From an uncultured Helicobacteraceae bacterium (GTDB lineage: Bacteria; Campylobacterota; Campylobacteria; Campylobacterales; Helicobacteraceae): a stretch of 64,000 nt of DNA. A program made the position numbers and the translations under genes. The first letter of the stretch is position 1. The number at the start of each line of letters is the position of its first letter. The notes beneath the pieces are model-generated. The model did not search any database and was not told where the DNA came from. It saw only the letters and a list, made by a program, of their open reading frames with translations. The stretch spans positions 496,001-560,000 of the forward strand of contig CALUUD010000001.1 in assembly GCA_944323885.1 (NCBI GenBank), written 5' to 3'. Shown piece after piece: positions 50,794 through 60,815 of the stretch.

Positions 50794-52635
50794 TTATATA
50801 TTAGTTAAATTGTTACAATTAATATAACTATACTTTGATATTGTATTTTCTACCATTTTATTTGCTTTCTGTATTATTTCTTTATCTTTTGCTATATCTA
50901 AATACTTAAATCTCATTCCGCTTTGTCGAACTCCTTTTAAGATATCGCCACTATCTCTATATTTTAAATCAAGTTCTGCAATCTCAAATCCATTTGTTGT
51001 TTTTATAAAATCATTCAATCTTTCTTTTTTTATATCATTTGTATATAAAAAGCAATATCCTTTAGATCCATTTCTGCTTACCCTTCCTCTTAGTTGATGT
51101 AGTGTGGCAAATCCTAGCCTTTCTGCACCAACAATAACTATTGTTGATAATCTAGGAAGAGATATGCCAACTTCAAATAATGTTGTTGCAATTAAAATAT
51201 CACCTTTTTCTCTAAATGCCTCAATTACATCTTCTTTATTTCTATCTTTACCATGTGTTGAATATACATTATCAAAATTTTTTTGCCAAAATGGCAATCC
51301 TTCTTCTATTGATTGATATGCTATAGTATTACTTTGCTCTACTAGAGGGTATATAATTGCAATTTGCATATTATTTTTTATTTCTTTTCTTATATGTTCT
51401 AATAGCATATTAAAGTGATTTCTTGTAATTATTTGGCTTGTTATATCTTTTTTAAATGGTAAATTTTTTATTGTACAGAAATCAACTATATTTGATTCTA
51501 TTAATGCCATTGTTCTTGGTATTGGTGTTGCAGAAAATTGTATAGAATGAGGTTTTTTGCCTTCTATTTCTAACATTTTTTCTATTGTAAATCTTTGATT
51601 TGTTCCAAATCTATGTTGTTCATCAGTCATAAACAAGCTAAATGATGAAAGGTTTTTATATAATAATGAGTGTGTGCCTATTAGAAAATCACATTCTACA
51701 ATTTTATTATCTTTTATTGCTAGACCAATGCTAATGTGTTTTGGAAGAAATTTTATTGCTTCATTGTATAATTGATTTGCAAGTATTGTTGTTGGAGCAA
51801 GCAGGATTGATTTTTTTGGGTAAGCCATCATTACGCAAGCTAGAATTACTATAGTTTTTCCACATCCAACATCACCCATTACTACACATCTTGTTGCTAT
51901 ATGTGAATTTAATTTTTTACTTAAATAATCTATACATTTTGTTTGATCATTTGTAAGTGTAAATGGCAGAGACTTTATAAATTCTTTGTAATTTCCATCT
52001 AATATACTTGTAGATTCAAAGTAATAACGCTTTTTTCTTAGAGAGCTTATATGGTAGTATATTTCTATAAATTTAATAGCTTCAAGGTATTTGCCAAATA
52101 ATCCATTGTTTTCTTGAAATTCATTTAAATATTGAATGTTAGATTCCGGGTGAAAGATGGTAAATATGGATTCTATTGTTTGTGCATCAAGATTTATAGT
52201 ATTTAGACTTTCCTTTGAAATAACCTCTCTAAATATTTTATTTAGATTATTATTTTGTATTTTTGTTGTATTGAAATTCATTGTGATTGAATTTATATTT
52301 TTTGTAATTTTTGGTTGTATTATTGTCCAGATTCTATATTTATATTCAAATTTTCCTGTTATATATAATTCTTTGTTTTGAATAAATATTTTGTTATGGT
52401 ATGGTTTTGGGTTAAATATAATTATCTCTAAAAACTCTCCAAAATCTGGCATATATGCTTGAAATTTTAATGTCTTTCCAAGCTTCGTCTTTGAGTTTAT
52501 AATAACTTTTATCGAACCTTCATTTATAATATTTTTATCTAGGGAATTTATATTTATTGAATTTGTATATGATTTTGGTATGTATAATATAGCTTCAAAT
52601 AGGTTATTAATACCTATCTTAGCCAGTCTATTCAT
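50794..52635 (-). CDS. recG: ATP-dependent DNA helicase RecG
   Basis: Branch-migrating helicase for stalled forks and recombination intermediates. The 613-residue protein is shorter than E. coli RecG (693), having a reduced wedge domain in the first 200 residues. Walker A is GDVGCGKTIV near residue 257, the DExH box reads TDEQHRFGTNQR, and FSATPIPRTM and the QLRGRVSRNG motif VI follow. Overlaps the M16-like gene by four bases. Confidence 0.95.
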   Translation of the reverse strand: MNRLAKIGINNLFEAILYIPKSYTNSININSLDKNIINEGSIKVIINSKTKLGKTLKFQAYMPDFGEFLEIIIFNPKPYHNKIFIQNKELYITGKFEYKYRIWTIIQPKITKNINSITMNFNTTKIQNNNLNKIFREVISKESLNTINLDAQTIESIFTIFHPESNIQYLNEFQENNGLFGKYLEAIKFIEIYYHISSLRKKRYYFESTSILDGNYKEFIKSLPFTLTNDQTKCIDYLSKKLNSHIATRCVVMGDVGCGKTIVILACVMMAYPKKSILLAPTTILANQLYNEAIKFLPKHISIGLAIKDNKIVECDFLIGTHSLLYKNLSSFSLFMTDEQHRFGTNQRFTIEKMLEIEGKKPHSIQFSATPIPRTMALIESNIVDFCTIKNLPFKKDITSQIITRNHFNMLLEHIRKEIKNNMQIAIIYPLVEQSNTIAYQSIEEGLPFWQKNFDNVYSTHGKDRNKEDVIEAFREKGDILIATTLFEVGISLPRLSTIVIVGAERLGFATLHQLRGRVSRNGSKGYCFLYTNDIKKERLNDFIKTTNGFEIAELDLKYRDSGDILKGVRQSGMRFKYLDIAKDKEIIQKANKMVENTISKYSYINCNNLTNI

Positions 52636-53921
52636 TTATCAGATACTACACTAAAGCTTAAATTATTTATTTCTTTATGTGATCTTATATATTGATTTAA
52701 TTCATCTAATGTTAAATCTTTTATCTTTTGTATGATCTCCTTATCATAGTCTAGGGGTAGATTTCTATAGAAATTATTATATTTTTTTCCAAGTCTGCTG
52801 CTTATTGTTTCATCACTTAGAACCCTTGATCCAAGTATATATGCTTTTGCATCATCTAATTCTTGTTGTGTTACATTCCCTTCTAAAAAGTTGTTTATTG
52901 TTTCTTTTACTGCCTTTATTGCTTCATCTTTATTTTCTAATTTTGTTTGTAAATATCCAATAGTATTTGAACTAGTATTATCTATTGATTGATAAAAATA
53001 TGCCGAATATGCAAGTCCTCTTTTTACCCTTATTTCCTCCATAATTCTTGATCCAAATCCAGATGCACCCATAATAAAACTCATAATTTGTGCTTTATGC
53101 AGCTCATCTTTATAATTTTTAAAGTCAAATGGAGAGCCAAAATAAATATATGCTTGCTTTGTTGGTTTTATATCTTTTATTTCATTAGAATCTGAATTTG
53201 CATAATATCTTTCTGCTATATATTTAGGCCCATTATTTATGGATTTTAAAATATTTGCTAATTGTTTTTTTGTTTTGTCTATATCTAAGTCTCCACCAAG
53301 AAGTATAACCACATTATTTAAAGTTAATTTTTCTTTTAAGAATTTTTCCACATCATCTAAACTTATTTTTTCTATATCTTCAATTGAACCAATTCTTGGT
53401 TTTTCTAGCGGTGTATCTTTAAATAAAATAGAATATAAATTCTTTTGTGCAATGTAATCAAAATCATTTTCTTTCGATAATAAATATCCATTTAGCGCAA
53501 TTTTTGTCCGTTCAAATGCTTCATCTGTTAAGTTAGGATCTGCTAAAAGCTCTCCTAGTAATTTAATAGCATTATCTTGTTGTTCTTTTAAGAATTCTAG
53601 TCCAATCCCTATACTTTCATTTCCACCATTTACTCCTAGACTTATGGCTCTAGATTCTAGTTCTTTTGCAAATCCGTATTCTCCTTTATTTTTACTACCA
53701 CGATTTAGCATGGATGCACTAAATGAGGATAATCCTCTTTTGTCCTCACCAAATGACCCAGCCCCATTAAATATAATCTTAATAAATCCAATAGGTAAAG
53801 CATCTGATATTTCTTGAATAATAGGTATTTTATTATTATTTAATTCTAGATAATCTATTTCATTCATATTATTTCCTTTCATTAGCCCAAGCATTAATAT
53901 AAAAATAAATAAGATTCTCAA
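52632..53921 (-). CDS. M16-family peptidase-like protein without zinc motif
   Basis: A 429-residue protein with an N-terminal signal sequence. It has the two-lobe fold of M16 peptidases, with LNRGSKNKGEYGFAKELE in the first lobe and GASGFGSRIMEEIRVKRGLAY in the second. The HxxEH metal motif expected in the first lobe is missing (the site reads GLSSFSASMLNRGS), so it is likely the non-catalytic partner of a two-chain M16B pair. The start is TTG at 53921 with AGGAGAGG before it. H. pylori has a similar gene after bamA and mqnC. Confidence 0.85.
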   Translation of the reverse strand: MRILFIFILMLGLMKGNNMNEIDYLELNNNKIPIIQEISDALPIGFIKIIFNGAGSFGEDKRGLSSFSASMLNRGSKNKGEYGFAKELESRAISLGVNGGNESIGIGLEFLKEQQDNAIKLLGELLADPNLTDEAFERTKIALNGYLLSKENDFDYIAQKNLYSILFKDTPLEKPRIGSIEDIEKISLDDVEKFLKEKLTLNNVVILLGGDLDIDKTKKQLANILKSINNGPKYIAERYYANSDSNEIKDIKPTKQAYIYFGSPFDFKNYKDELHKAQIMSFIMGASGFGSRIMEEIRVKRGLAYSAYFYQSIDNTSSNTIGYLQTKLENKDEAIKAVKETINNFLEGNVTQQELDDAKAYILGSRVLSDETISSRLGKKYNNFYRNLPLDYDKEIIQKIKDLTLDELNQYIRSHKEINNLSFSVVSDK

Positions 53922-53933
53922 AACTCACCTCTC

Positions 53934-54980
53934 CTAGCACATCTTTAATATATTGTAAGCAGTATCTCTTATTGCTGGTATCTCACCTGCATCACGAATT
54001 AGCTCTATTAACTCCTCTGTATTTGCTGTATTTGTTGCACCAGCACTTGCAACAACATTTTCTTCCATCATCGTGCTTCCTAGGTCATTTGCACCAAAAC
54101 TAAGTGCTAATTGCCCTATAAATTTTCCCTGTGTAACCCATGAACTTTGGATATTTCTAAAGTTATCAAGGTAGATTCTGCTTGCACTAAGAAGTCTTAA
54201 ATATCTATTTGATGATGCTTTTTTAATATTTGGTATTTCTTTTATAAGGGGTGTATTATCTGGCTGGAAACTCCATAATATAAATGCCCTAAAGCCACCA
54301 GTCTCATCTTGTAAATCTCTAATTCTATTAAAATGTTCTACTATATCTTTATCATTTTCTATACTACCAAACATCATTGTTGCTGTTGTTTTTATATCTA
54401 AATAATGTGCTTGTCTATGTATTTCAATCCATTCACTAGAATCTAATTTCTTTGGTGCAATGATATCTCTTACTCTATCACTTAAAATCTCAGCACCTGC
54501 ACCTGGTATTGAGCTAAGTCCAGCTTTTTTTAGAGTTTCTAAGGTTTCTTTAATTGATACTTTTGATACTTTTGATATATAATCAATCTCAATAGCACTA
54601 AATCCATGTATGGTTATATTTGGATATTTTTGATGTATATGACTTACAAGTTTTTCATACCATTCAAGTTTTAGTGTTGGATGCACTCCGCCTTGAAATA
54701 ATATTTGTGTCCCACCAATTGCAATTAATTCATCAATTTTAGAATCTATTTCTTCAAAGCTAAGTACATATGCACCCTCTTCATTTATTCTTCTTTTGAA
54801 TGCACAAAATTTACAATCAACCCAACATATATTTGTATAGTTAATATTTCTATCAATTACAAATGTAGATATCTTATCTTTATGAAGCTCTCTTTTGATA
54901 CCAAATGCTTTTTTGCCTAATTCCTTTAATGGTGTTGTCTGTATTTCTTTTAGTATTTCATCATTGCTAACTCTTCTCAT
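53934..54980 (-). CDS. mqnC: Cyclic dehypoxanthinyl futalosine synthase (radical SAM)
   Basis: Radical SAM enzyme of the futalosine route to menaquinone. The 348-residue protein has the cluster motif CWVDCKFCAF near residues 52-61, then LFQGGVHP and the ATMMFG segment shared with the MqnC/CofH group. Position between bamA and an M16-like gene is the same in H. pylori. A nine-base tandem duplication at 54556-54573 encodes a repeated Ser-Lys-Val. Confidence 0.93.
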   Translation of the reverse strand: MRRVSNDEILKEIQTTPLKELGKKAFGIKRELHKDKISTFVIDRNINYTNICWVDCKFCAFKRRINEEGAYVLSFEEIDSKIDELIAIGGTQILFQGGVHPTLKLEWYEKLVSHIHQKYPNITIHGFSAIEIDYISKVSKVSIKETLETLKKAGLSSIPGAGAEILSDRVRDIIAPKKLDSSEWIEIHRQAHYLDIKTTATMMFGSIENDKDIVEHFNRIRDLQDETGGFRAFILWSFQPDNTPLIKEIPNIKKASSNRYLRLLSASRIYLDNFRNIQSSWVTQGKFIGQLALSFGANDLGSTMMEENVVASAGATNTANTEELIELIRDAGEIPAIRDTAYNILKMC

Positions 54981-54997
54981 AGGATTCCTCTTGGTTT

Positions 54998-57256
54998 TTA
55001 AAATCTAGTTCCCATAGTAAATTCGAAGCTAGATGTGTTGTCATTTTCTTTTGGATTAATTGCAAATGGAAAGACAAATACAAGTGGTCCAATTGGTGAT
55101 ACCCACTCAAGTGCCAATCCCCAAGACATTCTAGATATCTCATCAAATCTGTCTTTGCCAATCATTCCATAATCAAAAAATGCAGCTATTCTCATATTTA
55201 CAGCTTCTAAGAATCCATAACTTGCTTCTATAGAATTTGCAAATATATATCTACCACCAATTCTTAGTCCATTTGCATCTCTAGGTGTTAGAGAATAAGT
55301 TTCATATCCTCTAATTGTTCCAATACCACCCATATAAAATGTACTTGTAATTGGAATTCCTTTTATATCTTTATTCCCAATTTCTCCTATAATTCCACCT
55401 ATTTGGGCTTTGTATCTTAGAATTAAATCAAAATCAATCAAGTTTTTTAAGTAATAGTAAAATCCAGTCTTTCCAAATAATTTAATATATTTTGCATCAC
55501 CACCAAGTCCGGCAAATTCTGCACTAGTTTCTATGATTGCACCATTTTTTGGAAAATAGTAATCATCTGTATTATCAAAATACAATCCTGGTGTAACAGA
55601 GCTTTTTAAAATACCTCTTATTGGAAAATATGAAGCATAAATACCACCACCTTGTCCTATATCTCTAAAATCACTAAGCTTTGTTTTTGATATATCATAT
55701 ACTACATTTGCAGCAAGAGCATCTGTTAGATTTTTTCCAGCAGATATATTAAATCCTATAGAATCTTCTACATAATCATAATTTCTAAAGAAGCTTTTAT
55801 ATACATTGATGGATGAACTATATTCAGAATCTAAGATTCTAGGATTTGTAAATCCAAGGTTAAATAGTTGCGTATATTTGCTGTAATTAACATAAAATTG
55901 AGCACTCATTCCTGTGCCAAATAGATTTCTTTCTCTTAGTGATGCATTTACCATCAATTTATCATAGCTTCCATATCCAAGTCCAAATGTAACTTCACCT
56001 GTTCGACCTTCTGCTACTTCAACTAATAAATTCATAGAATCTTCATCAACTCTTATTTCTGATATTTGAACTTTATCAAAAAATCCAGTTCTTCTTAGAG
56101 CATTTTCACTTTTTCGTATTTGTGTGATGCTATATGTATCACCTGGAGCAATAAGCATCTCTCTTCTTACAATTCTATCTCCACTTACTGTATTACCTGT
56201 GATTATTACATCATTTATATGGACTTTATTGCCCACTTCTATATTAAATATTACACCTACTTCACTATTTTCTTCATCTTTGTCTAAATCAGGAGTAATT
56301 CTTGTGTATGCGTAACCTTTATCCATTATATGTGATTTTATTACCTCAATATCACGCCTCACGCTTTCTATATTAAAATATTCCCCAACTTTTATATCAC
56401 TTAGTTTTTCTAGTGCTTCAATAGGAAATACATTATCTATATCATCTGCCTTTTTTATTTCAATATCATTTACCTTATATCTTTTTCCTTCCACTATTTT
56501 ATACATCAAGATTGCATCATAATTTAGAAAGTTAGCACTTATAAGAGGATTGGAAATCACTGCATCAAGATATCCTTGCCTCATGTATACATCTTGAATT
56601 CTTAGATTATCAAATTCTAGTTCTTTTAATTTTAATTCTCCACTACTCCACCAAGGAAGCCAACCAAGCCAACTATGTCTTTCTTTATTTGCACTAAGAG
56701 ATTCTATTTCATCTTTTGGTAATGTTGCACCTTGGTAATATGATTTTCTAATTATTATATTTTCACCTTTATTAACATTAAATACAAGGCTTATAGAATC
56801 TTCAATGCGAATATTTTCTATTTCTACTACAGAACCATATATTCCTTTATCTTCTAATTCTTGAATGATTACAGATTTTGCATATTGTTCCTTAAATATA
56901 TCATATGTATCACCTCGTTTAATATTCATTAATTTTTTAATTTCATTTGTTTCTGTATCGTTTCCATAACCTTTAACTTCTATATTATTAATTGTTGGTT
57001 TTTCTTTGAAATAAAAGCTTAAATTTCCATCTGCTTCATTAAATTCTACATATATATCATCAAAATAATCCTGTTTATAAAATGCAATGATTGCTTGATT
57101 TATCTTTTCTTTATTAAGCTCATCACCCACTTTAATATTAGCAATCTCATTTGCAATCAAGTTTGACATTCTAACCAAGCCATTATATGTAATAGACTTT
57201 ATTTCATTTGCAATTATTAGCGTATTTAATAAACAAATTAGTATTAGGATTTTCAT
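54998..57256 (-). CDS. bamA: Outer-membrane protein assembly factor BamA
   Basis: Core of the machinery that folds beta-barrels into the outer membrane. The 752-residue protein has a signal peptide (first 16 residues), five POTRA domains over about 20-400, and a 16-strand barrel ending in the C-terminal phenylalanine (MGTRF). The MYFMGGIGTIRGYE-like segment FYMGGIGTIRGYETYS is the conserved lid-loop motif. It diverges from tyrA. Confidence 0.96.
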   Translation of the reverse strand: MKILILICLLNTLIIANEIKSITYNGLVRMSNLIANEIANIKVGDELNKEKINQAIIAFYKQDYFDDIYVEFNEADGNLSFYFKEKPTINNIEVKGYGNDTETNEIKKLMNIKRGDTYDIFKEQYAKSVIIQELEDKGIYGSVVEIENIRIEDSISLVFNVNKGENIIIRKSYYQGATLPKDEIESLSANKERHSWLGWLPWWSSGELKLKELEFDNLRIQDVYMRQGYLDAVISNPLISANFLNYDAILMYKIVEGKRYKVNDIEIKKADDIDNVFPIEALEKLSDIKVGEYFNIESVRRDIEVIKSHIMDKGYAYTRITPDLDKDEENSEVGVIFNIEVGNKVHINDVIITGNTVSGDRIVRREMLIAPGDTYSITQIRKSENALRRTGFFDKVQISEIRVDEDSMNLLVEVAEGRTGEVTFGLGYGSYDKLMVNASLRERNLFGTGMSAQFYVNYSKYTQLFNLGFTNPRILDSEYSSSINVYKSFFRNYDYVEDSIGFNISAGKNLTDALAANVVYDISKTKLSDFRDIGQGGGIYASYFPIRGILKSSVTPGLYFDNTDDYYFPKNGAIIETSAEFAGLGGDAKYIKLFGKTGFYYYLKNLIDFDLILRYKAQIGGIIGEIGNKDIKGIPITSTFYMGGIGTIRGYETYSLTPRDANGLRIGGRYIFANSIEASYGFLEAVNMRIAAFFDYGMIGKDRFDEISRMSWGLALEWVSPIGPLVFVFPFAINPKENDNTSSFEFTMGTRF

Positions 57257-57338
57257 TAAGTTTTTAGCCTTTAAGATGCTATTGCCAATGACATTTAGCT
57301 ATAAAAATTTTGTAAAAATAATTCTAAATTTTAAAAGC

Positions 57339-57344
57339 TATAAT
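57339..57344 (+). promoter_or_regulatory. Candidate -10 box for tyrA
   Basis: TATAAT on the + strand 38 bases before the tyrA ATG in the 125-base divergent bamA/tyrA region. I see no clear -10 box for bamA there. Confidence 0.5.
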
Positions 57345-57381
57345 TCTACTACATTTTGCTTAAGGAATAAAAGGACTTAAA

Positions 57382-58209
57382 ATGAAAGCAGGTATTATAG
57401 GACTTGGTCTTATGGGAGGTTCTCTTGGTTTGGCTTTAAAAGAAATATCATTATTTAATATTATTGTAGGTGATGATATTAATCCTGTCCATAGAAGGCA
57501 AGCTGTTTATCTTGGGCTTGTAGATGAGTGTTTGGATATAGATGAAATTTTAGATTGTGATGTGGTTTTTATTTGCACCCCAGTAGATTCTATTGTAGAT
57601 TTTATAAAGGATATAAAAAAATTAAGGGAAAATCAATTAGTTATTGATTTTGGTGGGGTAAAAAAAGAAATAATAGAAGCAATGCCAAAGAATTTGAGAT
57701 CTAATTTTGTTAGTTTGCACCCTATGTGTGGAACAGAAAATTTTGGACCAAAGGCAGCATTTAAAGATTTATATAAAAATCAAATTATGATTTTTGTTGA
57801 TATTAATGATAGTGGAGAATATCAAGTAGATTTAGCTAGAGAAATATGTATGAAACTTGGTATGAATATAATAAAAATGGATTCTAGGAATCACGATAGG
57901 CATACTGCATTTATAAGCCATATGCCACATATATTAAGTTATGCATTGGCAAATACTGTGCTAAAGCAAGAAAATCCACAAGATATAGTAGCCATTGCTG
58001 GTGGTGGGTTTAAAGGAATGAGTAGAATTAGTAAAAGTAGTGGGGTTATGTGGTCTGCAATATCAAAGCAAAACAAAGAAAATCTCTTAGAATCTATTGA
58101 TATGATATTAGATGAACTCCATTATGCAAAATATTTAATTAGCAATAATAAATTTAATGAATTAGAAGAATGGATGACAAGTGCAAATAAATTAAGAGAT
58201 ATTATTTAG
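57382..58209 (+). CDS. tyrA: Prephenate dehydrogenase
   Basis: NAD-dependent step of tyrosine synthesis. The 275-residue protein begins with the Rossmann motif IIGLGLMGGSLG and has LHPMCGTENFGP and SHMPHILSYAL, both typical of TyrA without a fused chorismate mutase. AAGGAC precedes the ATG. Starts a run with GT90, LysE-type exporter and murG. Confidence 0.95.
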   Translation: MKAGIIGLGLMGGSLGLALKEISLFNIIVGDDINPVHRRQAVYLGLVDECLDIDEILDCDVVFICTPVDSIVDFIKDIKKLRENQLVIDFGGVKKEIIEAMPKNLRSNFVSLHPMCGTENFGPKAAFKDLYKNQIMIFVDINDSGEYQVDLAREICMKLGMNIIKMDSRNHDRHTAFISHMPHILSYALANTVLKQENPQDIVAIAGGGFKGMSRISKSSGVMWSAISKQNKENLLESIDMILDELHYAKYLISNNKFNELEEWMTSANKLRDII

Positions 58210-58212
58210 ACT

Positions 58213-59142
58213 ATGGGAAGATTTTTTTATAATGTAAAAGGTATTTTAAGATATCTTGCTCCTAAGAATTTTTTTAGTAGCGATAAATATTTATATAATG
58301 TAGAGCAAAGAAGTGACTATAAATATATTATTGATAGAGTGAATTATTATAATAAATTAGATTCTAAAATTGATATAAAATCATCTAAGAAAAGAGTAGC
58401 AATTAGAGATTTTAGAATACCAAGAAAACTTGTTAATTATTTTTATGATAGTTATGAATACTTATTATATTTTGATAAAAATTTAGAATTTATTTTAGAG
58501 AGTGGAGATGTTAATTATAATATTTCTTATCCTGCATTGACAAAATCTCGACCAATAGATTCTAATAATAGCAATAATGTTATTCTTAATTTAGATAAGA
58601 TAAGACATTTTGCATTTATCAAAGATGAAATCCAATTCGATGACAAAGATGATATTTTGTATTTTAGAGGTGGAGTATATCAAGAGCATCGTATAAAGTT
58701 TTTTGATAAATATTTTTATGATGATAGGTGTGATTTAGGTCATGTAGGACAAGGAAATAGTGATTATTATAAAATGATCTCAAAACCAAAATCAAGCAAG
58801 CAAGAACATTTAAGGCATAAATTTATTTTATCAATAGAGGGCAATGATGTTGCAAGTAATTTAAAGTGGATCATGAATAGCAACTCTGTGGCTGTAATGC
58901 CAAAGCCAAAATTTGAAACTTGGTTTATGGAAGGGCGCTTGATTGGAGACTACCACTATATTGAAATCGATGATGAATATAATAATGTCTTTGAAAAGAT
59001 AGATTATTATAAAAATAATCCAAATTTAACAAAACAAATAATACAAAATGCAAATTCATATTGTAAGCAGTTTATGGATAAAAAACGAGAAACTATAATT
59101 TCATTATTGGTTTTAGATAAATATTTTAGGCTAACTAATTAA
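58213..59142 (+). CDS. GT90/CAP10-type glycosyltransferase
   Basis: A 309-residue protein. Its C-terminal half has HKFILSIEGNDVASNLKWIM and MNSNSVAVMPKPKFETWFME, the hallmark of the CAP10/GT90 (KDEL-motif) group that adds xylose, glucose or other sugars; bacterial members modify lipopolysaccharide. The N-terminal third is Tyr/Asn-rich and unrecognised. It starts three bases after tyrA and precedes a small exporter. Donor and acceptor sugars are not known. Confidence 0.8.
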   Translation: MGRFFYNVKGILRYLAPKNFFSSDKYLYNVEQRSDYKYIIDRVNYYNKLDSKIDIKSSKKRVAIRDFRIPRKLVNYFYDSYEYLLYFDKNLEFILESGDVNYNISYPALTKSRPIDSNNSNNVILNLDKIRHFAFIKDEIQFDDKDDILYFRGGVYQEHRIKFFDKYFYDDRCDLGHVGQGNSDYYKMISKPKSSKQEHLRHKFILSIEGNDVASNLKWIMNSNSVAVMPKPKFETWFMEGRLIGDYHYIEIDDEYNNVFEKIDYYKNNPNLTKQIIQNANSYCKQFMDKKRETIISLLVLDKYFRLTN

Positions 59143-59160
59143 TTTATAATAAGGGCTTTT

Positions 59161-59736
59161 ATGATTTTTGTTATTGCATTTATTGGGGCTATTACTCCGG
59201 GTCCTGATATGTTATTAATTATTCAAACAACACTTAAATATGGATTGAAACAAGCATTGATGACATTACTTGGTATTTCAACTGGTTGTATATTCTATCT
59301 CTTTATATTGTATTTTGGTTTTGCAAAGATTTTTACAAGTAATATTGCACAGATAATATTAAGCGTATTTGGGATTTTTTACTTATCTTATCTTAGCTTT
59401 ATGCTATATAAAAAACCAGCCAATAATTTAAAATTTAAAGATTCTAAGGTTGTTAGTGGATATAAAAAAGGGTTGTTTATTAACCTTTCTAATCCAAAGG
59501 TGATTTTATTTTTTAGTATTGTTGTTTTGCCATATATGGACAAAAATATATTTTTCAATCTTGCATTGTTATTTTTAGGTTTATTTAGTGCATTTTTACT
59601 TATTATTTTTATTGCATTATATTTTAGAAAATTTGTAACAAATAAGTTATTTAATATTATTGATAAAATTTGTGCTTTTATATTTATTGTTTTTGTATGT
59701 ATTTTAATTATTAGGCTTTTTAGGGATTTATTATGA
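59161..59736 (+). CDS. LysE/RhtB-family amino-acid exporter
   Basis: A 191-residue protein with about five or six hydrophobic segments. The opening AFIGAITPGPDMLLIIQTTL is the RhtB signature, and GLFINLSNPKVILFF matches the family's central motif. Exports an amino acid or derivative; substrate unknown. Its stop overlaps the murG ATG. Confidence 0.88.
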   Translation: MIFVIAFIGAITPGPDMLLIIQTTLKYGLKQALMTLLGISTGCIFYLFILYFGFAKIFTSNIAQIILSVFGIFYLSYLSFMLYKKPANNLKFKDSKVVSGYKKGLFINLSNPKVILFFSIVVLPYMDKNIFFNLALLFLGLFSAFLLIIFIALYFRKFVTNKLFNIIDKICAFIFIVFVCILIIRLFRDLL

Positions 59737-60815
59737 ATATATTAATTACAGGTGGAGGCACAGGCGGTCATCTAAGCATAGCAAAGGCTATTGGTGTTGC
59801 TTGCAAAAATAGAGGGTTTAATGTTTATTATGTTGGTTCTACAAGTGGTCAAGATAAGCTCTGGTTTGATAATAGTGATATTTTTAATACTTGCTATTTT
59901 TTAGATTCTAGAGGTGTAGTAAATAAAAAGGGTTTTGCTATATTATATTCTTTATATTTGCAAATAAAAGCTATTATAGCGAGTATAAAAATTTTAAAAA
60001 AACATAAAATCAATGCAGTAATTAGTGTTGGTGGTTTTAGTGCAGGTGGAGCTAGTTTTGCTAGTGTAATATGTAAAATTCCACTTTTTATCCACGAACA
60101 AAATTCTATACTTGGCACATTAAATAAGATTCTAGCTCCATTTGCAAAAGCTAAATTTTGTAGTTTTAAATTAAATGGCTTTATACAAACTTCATATCCT
60201 ATAAATTCAGATTTTTTTTATTATGCAAGAGATCGTAATAAATTAAATACTATATTATTTATTGGTGGGTCACAAGGTGCTTATGCTATTAACTCATTTG
60301 CTTTGGAATTATGTGATGATTTATTAAAACGAGGGATTAATATTATTCATCAATGTGGAAGATTGGATTTTGAGCGTATCTTAAATGGATATAAAAATTT
60401 TAATTTTATCAATATTGAAAAAATAGATGATAGTGTAAAGTTTACTCATAAAAATGGCTCTGAAGTATTATTATTTAGTTTTGATAAAAATTTAATTCAT
60501 CATATGAAAAATGCAGATTTTTGTGTATCAAGATCTGGTGCTAGTAGTCTTTGGGAATTGTGTGCTAATAGATTGCCAAGTTATTTCATACCATATCCTT
60601 ATGCTGCAAAAAATCATCAATATTATAATGCCTTATTTTTAGGTGATCTATGTAGAGTAGTTAGTCAAAATGAGTTAAATAAGGAAGATTTTTTAAATTA
60701 TCTATATGATTTAGATTTATTATCTATTAGCAGAGGGTTAAAAAGTGTAATATCATCAAATGGAGTAGATGATATTATTGATATTATTATCTCTAAATTA
60801 GAGAAAAATATTTAA
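59733..60815 (+). CDS. murG: UDP-GlcNAc:undecaprenyl-pyrophosphoryl-MurNAc-pentapeptide GlcNAc transferase
   Basis: Makes lipid II at the cytoplasmic face of the membrane. The 360-residue protein starts with ITGGGTGGHLSIAKA, has VSVGGFSAGGAS, FIHEQNSILG and the UDP-GlcNAc-binding GGSQGAYAIN, then SRSGASSLWE and the FIPYPYAAKNHQ loop. Its last 23 bases overlap the end of gltS on the other strand. Confidence 0.96.
   Translation: MNILITGGGTGGHLSIAKAIGVACKNRGFNVYYVGSTSGQDKLWFDNSDIFNTCYFLDSRGVVNKKGFAILYSLYLQIKAIIASIKILKKHKINAVISVGGFSAGGASFASVICKIPLFIHEQNSILGTLNKILAPFAKAKFCSFKLNGFIQTSYPINSDFFYYARDRNKLNTILFIGGSQGAYAINSFALELCDDLLKRGINIIHQCGRLDFERILNGYKNFNFINIEKIDDSVKFTHKNGSEVLLFSFDKNLIHHMKNADFCVSRSGASSLWELCANRLPSYFIPYPYAAKNHQYYNALFLGDLCRVVSQNELNKEDFLNYLYDLDLLSISRGLKSVISSNGVDDIIDIIISKLEKNI

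Noticed and set aside
54556-54573. Nine-base tandem duplication in mqnC
   Set aside because: Only two copies, in frame, adding Ser-Lys-Val; no sign of a longer repeat or variable locus.
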